9,240 bases of DNA. It comes from Clostridia bacterium. GTDB taxonomy: Bacteria; Bacillota; Peptococcia; DRI-13; DTU073. Each line of letters begins with the position of its first letter. The first letter of the stretch is position 1. Of this stretch, positions 6,002 through 9,240 are shown one piece after another. The position numbers and the translations under genes are program-made. Below the pieces are notes generated by a model. It searched no databases, was not told the origin of the DNA, and saw nothing but the letters and a program-made list of their open reading frames with translations. The DNA lies in assembly GCA_012842035.1 (NCBI GenBank), contig DUTO01000244.1:1-9240 (forward strand). Reading direction: 5' to 3'.

Positions 6002-6169
6002 TTAGAGAAAAAACAAAACAAAAACAGCATAAAACAAAGAAACTAACGCCAAAAAAAGTACACCTAGAGCACCTCTTTTCTTTTTTTGACGCCATAACCA
6101 GGTCATATAAGTTAAGGTATAAAAACTAATTATCATGGCTATCAACAAAAAAAATAACTTATAAACCAA
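6002..6169 (-). CDS. Small two-helix membrane protein, candidate germinant-receptor D subunit
   Basis: A 55-codon gene starting with TTG 6169. Its ribosome binding site AAGGAGG (6183 to 6177) overlaps the TAA stop of gerC and sits seven bases before the start, so translation is likely coupled. The product has two hydrophobic helices (about 4-23 and 34-55) joined by a basic loop (RQKKKRG, 27-33). Short two-helix proteins encoded in or beside gerA-type operons are known in Bacillus as D subunits and modulate receptor function in the spore inner membrane. Position, size and topology support that role here; there is no diagnostic motif, so the function is an inference. It is followed by 81 bases without an obvious terminator and then the LysM gene. 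Confidence 0.75.
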   Translation of the reverse strand: MVYKLFFLLIAMIISFYTLTYMTWLWRQKKKRGALGVLFLALVSLFYAVFVLFFL

Positions 6170-6181
6170 AAAACTGCCTCC

Positions 6182-7435
6182 TTAAAAATGAGTAGATGCC
6201 GTCTTGGACATCATTCCTGTACGACGTATATCAAAATAAGTTTGTACTTTTACTTCACAGAAAGGATATTTTTCCAACCACGCATAATCAACCCAATCTT
6301 GCCAGGTCCAAAAAAAACCTCTCGTATATTCACCAAAACCAAAAATGTCACTAGCATATTCTTCTTGAGTTTTTTTAATTAACTGAGTAATTTCTTGTGA
6401 AATTAAATTACTAATATGCTTTTCCAGCTCTTTTTCCAAAGTTCCCTTCTCATAATTTTTACCACTTTGAATGGACATAATTTCCCCGTCCAAAAAAAGA
6501 TTAACTTCAATCACGGTCTTAAAATCATCAGCCCTAATTTTAATTTCAGGATGACATGCTTTTTTTATTTCCATAACAATAAGGTCATTATCTGCTTCCT
6601 CCGGTTCCGAAAAACTAAAAATACTTTTCTTAAACTTGCCAGTAAGCATTTTATAATAACGAGTTTCTTCTCCATTAAGAAAGCCAACTAATTGGTCATC
6701 TTTAAAAACCGCCTGTCCGATTAAATCTATTTTATTGCCACCCTTACGAGGAATTTCCCCCGGCAAATATGCTGCTTCTGCTTTAATCTTCTCTTCGTTA
6801 CTTCTGCTACTTGCTTCCTTATCTTGTTCTTCTTTACTCCTTTGCACACCTACTAAAGCAAGGGTAGGTTGTTGCCCTGGAGATTTTAACCCCTGATAAA
6901 ACATATGAATATCCGATTCTAAGATAATGCCGGTCAAATCAGCTGAAGCCATTAAAATATCTAACTGTCGCGAAGGATATTTTTCAAAAACAAGTCCCTT
7001 ATTCTGCTCAATAAACTCACCGGCCTTTCCTTTGACGACCAGCAAAAAATTAGTCCGACGTAATTCTCTGCTCCTTACCAAAGGATTAATATATTTACTC
7101 AGTCCTTCCCGGGCAATCTCTTCAGAAACAATTACCGCCGTATTATGAATTAAAGTTAAATGTTTACTTACAAAAGTATTAAGTAGCTGCTGTGCTCCAA
7201 AAAGCGAAGCCGCTTCTACTTCAATAATTTCCGTAGCCGCCTCTTTTTCTCCTCCCCCTTCTAAAGGCTGAGGTACCGCAAGTTGAAAAGTAACCTTAAC
7301 AATATTTTCCTCTCCCTTATCAATACCCATCACTAAAATATAACCCATTTCATCGGTTTCCTGCATGCCCCAGCACCCTTGCGCAAACAGAAACAAAAAC
7401 ATACTAATTAACAACAATTTAACTTTGGGAGTCAT
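6182..7435 (-). CDS. gerC: GerC-family germinant receptor lipoprotein (Ger(x)C)
   Basis: This 417-residue C subunit of a GerA-type receptor should be anchored by lipid on the outer face of the spore inner membrane. Residues 1-20 are a signal peptide ending in FAQG followed by Cys21, the lipidation site, with the typical CW...DEMGYILVMGIDK family start. The N-terminal domain contains LIHNTAVIVSEEIAREGL (95-112) and RSRELRRTNFLLVV (121-134). A charged linker (200-222, KEEQDKEASSRSNEEKIK) precedes the C-terminal domain, which ends with the family block SDIFGFGEYTR (362-372), Trp-rich TWQDW (377-381) and FDIRRTG (401-407). Length is normal for the family. The start overlaps the gerB stop by 17 bases; GGGGG lies 12 bases upstream, so translation is probably coupled to gerB. 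The germinant cannot be predicted. Confidence 0.94.
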   Translation of the reverse strand: MTPKVKLLLISMFLFLFAQGCWGMQETDEMGYILVMGIDKGEENIVKVTFQLAVPQPLEGGGEKEAATEIIEVEAASLFGAQQLLNTFVSKHLTLIHNTAVIVSEEIAREGLSKYINPLVRSRELRRTNFLLVVKGKAGEFIEQNKGLVFEKYPSRQLDILMASADLTGIILESDIHMFYQGLKSPGQQPTLALVGVQRSKEEQDKEASSRSNEEKIKAEAAYLPGEIPRKGGNKIDLIGQAVFKDDQLVGFLNGEETRYYKMLTGKFKKSIFSFSEPEEADNDLIVMEIKKACHPEIKIRADDFKTVIEVNLFLDGEIMSIQSGKNYEKGTLEKELEKHISNLISQEITQLIKKTQEEYASDIFGFGEYTRGFFWTWQDWVDYAWLEKYPFCEVKVQTYFDIRRTGMMSKTASTHF

Positions 7436-8528
7436 TTGTTTTCTTTTCCCCCTTTCGCCCCAGCAAAGCTACCAACCAAATCAAAAGAGGTAAAACAAAA
7501 GTGGGCAGCCACCCATAAAGCATCCTTACTTCCCTTTCTAATTTCACCGCATCCATTAAGTCATGTGGCGTAAACGCTAAACTAAAAGTTAAAAGACAAA
7601 GTGCCGGAAGCAGCGGACGATAATAAGGTAATTTAAACGTATCCTGCAAAATAATTGCTCCTACTAACATTCCGGCCGCAATACTTAAAAAAGCAGTAAA
7701 AACCCAGAAAATAACAAAAAATGCTTCCACACGTTGAAAATAATGTCCTAAAAAAATACTCCTACTTAATTGATAAAAAGGGACTAAAGTCTCGGAGCTA
7801 GTAGGAACAGGCAATACCATTAAATAAACTCCAATAATCGCTATGAAAAAGGTCATTACAAAACTAATACTAAAAACGCCGGCCTTTTTTAGTTTTTGCG
7901 TTTTAAAAGAAAAATAGGGAACTAAATAAGCAAGGATCATTACCTCTCCAAAAGCCGAAGTGCAACAAAAACTGCTTTTAACTACGGGCCAAACGCCCGA
8001 TCCCATAAACGGAAGCAACATTTTTAAATCATAATAAGGATAAAGTACTATTAAAACTACTACTACCACTATTGATAAAATAGAGTAAGAAAAATACGCA
8101 CTATAAAAGATGGCTTCTAACCCATAATAAACTGCTAGCCAAGCCGCTAAAATAAAGATTAAAGCAAGAATAACAACAGGCGTTTCGGTTAATACCGTAA
8201 GAATCGTCGCTTCACTGAAAAGACGTAAAATATTACTTGTACCAAAAATACTATAGAAAAAAATAAACAAATTGATACCTAAACCTAAAACAGGGCCAAA
8301 AGTAATTTCCGTAATTTCCGTTAAAGGTTTCCCGGGGAAGCGCTCTAAAACACCGACGATCATTAACCAAAAAAGAATACTCAATAAACCACTAAGTAAA
8401 ACTACTAACCAGCCGGCTGTTAAGCCTAAATCTGTAATTATGCGCGGATAACCTAAAAAAGCTTTCGCTCCAATGGCAATAATGATAAAAGCTGTAGCTT
8501 CGGAATATCCTACCAATTCCTTATTCAC
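7419..8528 (-). CDS. gerB: GerB-family germinant receptor permease-like subunit (GerAB/GerB endospore permease)
   Basis: The 369-residue B subunit of the receptor belongs to the spore-germination branch (PF03845) of the APC amino-acid transporter superfamily, and in known receptors this subunit binds the germinant. About ten hydrophobic segments are visible. The N-terminus (SEATAFIIIAIGAKAFLGYPRIITDLG) and FPGKPLTEITEITFG (64-78) match the family, as does GEVMILAYLVPYF in the middle helices. The start is GTG 8528, whose bases overlap the gerA stop as GTGA; GGAGG lies nine bases before it. This four-base overlap and the 17-base overlap with gerC show a tightly coupled operon in the order gerA, gerB, gerC. 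Length is normal, and no disruption is seen. Confidence 0.94.
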   Translation of the reverse strand: MNKELVGYSEATAFIIIAIGAKAFLGYPRIITDLGLTAGWLVVLLSGLLSILFWLMIVGVLERFPGKPLTEITEITFGPVLGLGINLFIFFYSIFGTSNILRLFSEATILTVLTETPVVILALIFILAAWLAVYYGLEAIFYSAYFSYSILSIVVVVVLIVLYPYYDLKMLLPFMGSGVWPVVKSSFCCTSAFGEVMILAYLVPYFSFKTQKLKKAGVFSISFVMTFFIAIIGVYLMVLPVPTSSETLVPFYQLSRSIFLGHYFQRVEAFFVIFWVFTAFLSIAAGMLVGAIILQDTFKLPYYRPLLPALCLLTFSLAFTPHDLMDAVKLEREVRMLYGWLPTFVLPLLIWLVALLGRKGEKKTNDSQS

Positions 8529-9240
8529 CTTGTTTTCCCTCCTCGGGGTTTTTTAATCCAGCCACGACTAATGTTCGGTTGCCGACGTCTATCCAGTGGC
8601 GCCAGATAATCAACCCGTTCTTCCATTGACCAAACCGGACCTCGCCAAACCACATCAGGACCTCTTTTTATTTTGGGGCTAATTGGCGCCAGAAAAGGAA
8701 CCCCAAAAGACTTCATATTTACTAAAGTAATCAGGGAAAAAAATAAACCTCCGGCAATACCAAAAAAACCGAAGAAAGCGGCCAAAACAGTAAAAATAAA
8801 ACGCCGTCCCCGAAATGAAAAAGAAAGAGAATAATTAGGAATCGCAAAAGATGCCAGTCCGGTAATAGCAATGATAATAATTAAAATAGGGCTTACGATA
8901 CCTGCTTGCACAGCTGCCTGACCTAAAATAAGGGCACCCACAATCCCAATCGTATTGCCAATAACGCCCGGTACCCGCACCCCAGCCTCACGGATAAGCT
9001 CAAAAGCAAATTCCATTGCAAAAACTTCAAAAATTGTCGGGAAAGGCACTGTAGCCCGAGAGGCCGCTATCGCTAAAAGAAGCTCAGTCGGAATCATCTC
9101 CTGATGAAAAGTAACAATAGAAACATAAATACTGGGAGTCAAAATCGTAATGAATAAAGCAAGTACCCTTAATATCCGCAAAAAATTACCATAGGGCAAT
9201 CGTAAATAATAATCTTCCGAGCTATGTAACAGAGAAAAAA
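8525..9240 (-). CDS. gerA: GerA-family germinant receptor subunit, C-terminal part (5' end outside window)
   Basis: The frame stays open to the right edge, so only the last 237 or so residues of a protein usually about 480-550 long are present. The visible part begins in SSEDYYLRLPYGNFLRILRV, a family hallmark, followed by TPSIYVSIVTFHQEMIPTELLLAIAASRATVPFPTIFEV and AFELIREAGVRVP. It then has several membrane helices (about residues 28-50, 96-140 and 150-178 of the fragment) and a basic cytoplasmic tail rich in Arg and Lys. This is the transmembrane half of GerA (PF03323), which with GerB and GerC forms the nutrient receptor and is thought to act as an ion channel. A TTG at 9199 is internal and not a start. 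The operon promoter, expected to be SigG-dependent, lies outside the window. Confidence 0.95.
   Translation of the reverse strand, partial: FSLLHSSEDYYLRLPYGNFLRILRVLALFITILTPSIYVSIVTFHQEMIPTELLLAIAASRATVPFPTIFEVFAMEFAFELIREAGVRVPGVIGNTIGIVGALILGQAAVQAGIVSPILIIIIAITGLASFAIPNYSLSFSFRGRRFIFTVLAAFFGFFGIAGGLFFSLITLVNMKSFGVPFLAPISPKIKRGPDVVWRGPVWSMEERVDYLAPLDRRRQPNISRGWIKKPRGGKTR

Noticed and set aside
6188..7148. Several short plus-strand frames opposite gerC
   Set aside because: They overlap a full-length conserved gene on the other strand, show low-complexity Phe/Lys-rich translations and have no family resemblance.

Overview
The window looks like chromosome from a low-GC, endospore-forming Firmicute, probably of class Clostridia. 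The evidence is a GerA/GerB/GerC nutrient-germinant receptor operon, a LysM/peptidoglycan-binding protein behind a sporulation-type promoter, a QueT transporter, AT-rich intergenic DNA and AGGAGG-type ribosome binding sites with frequent TTG and GTG starts. Species cannot be named from the sequence.

Layout. At the left edge (minus strand) is the N-terminus of an HlyD-type membrane-fusion/efflux adaptor. A 290-base non-coding stretch with divergent promoters and a large AT-rich inverted repeat separates it from a plus-strand processive family 2 glycosyltransferase. That gene converges on a minus-strand acyltransferase-3 membrane protein, and the two share a bidirectional terminator at 1936-1972. 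Upstream of the acyltransferase, on the same strand, lies queT, the S component of a queuosine-precursor ECF transporter. queT and a plus-strand membrane-anchored GGDEF diguanylate cyclase diverge from back-to-back promoters whose -35 boxes occupy the same bases.

Between the GGDEF gene and the next, convergent gene lies an element of about 210 bp (about 4615-4830) that fills the intergenic gap. It has terminal inverted repeats of about 26 bp, further nested helices and two apical hairpins, and I could not assign it to a known family. Arm differences that keep G-U pairs only on the plus strand hint at a structured RNA, but a palindromic MITE is a real alternative. This is the most interesting unexplained object in the window.

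The right half is one sporulation/germination block on the minus strand: gerA (truncated by the window edge), gerB, gerC, then a 55-residue two-helix membrane protein resembling the D subunits of germinant receptors. The genes overlap or nearly abut. Downstream is a gene for a signal-less LysM + 2x PG_binding_1 + BsuPI-domain protein with a SigK-like promoter, likely a spore-coat or cortex-associated protein. The receptor would sit in the spore inner membrane and sense nutrients, while the LysM protein would be made in the mother cell and bind cortex peptidoglycan. The left half (glycosyltransferase, acyltransferase, diguanylate cyclase, adaptor) suggests surface polysaccharide and secondary-signalling functions, but no single pathway is demonstrated.
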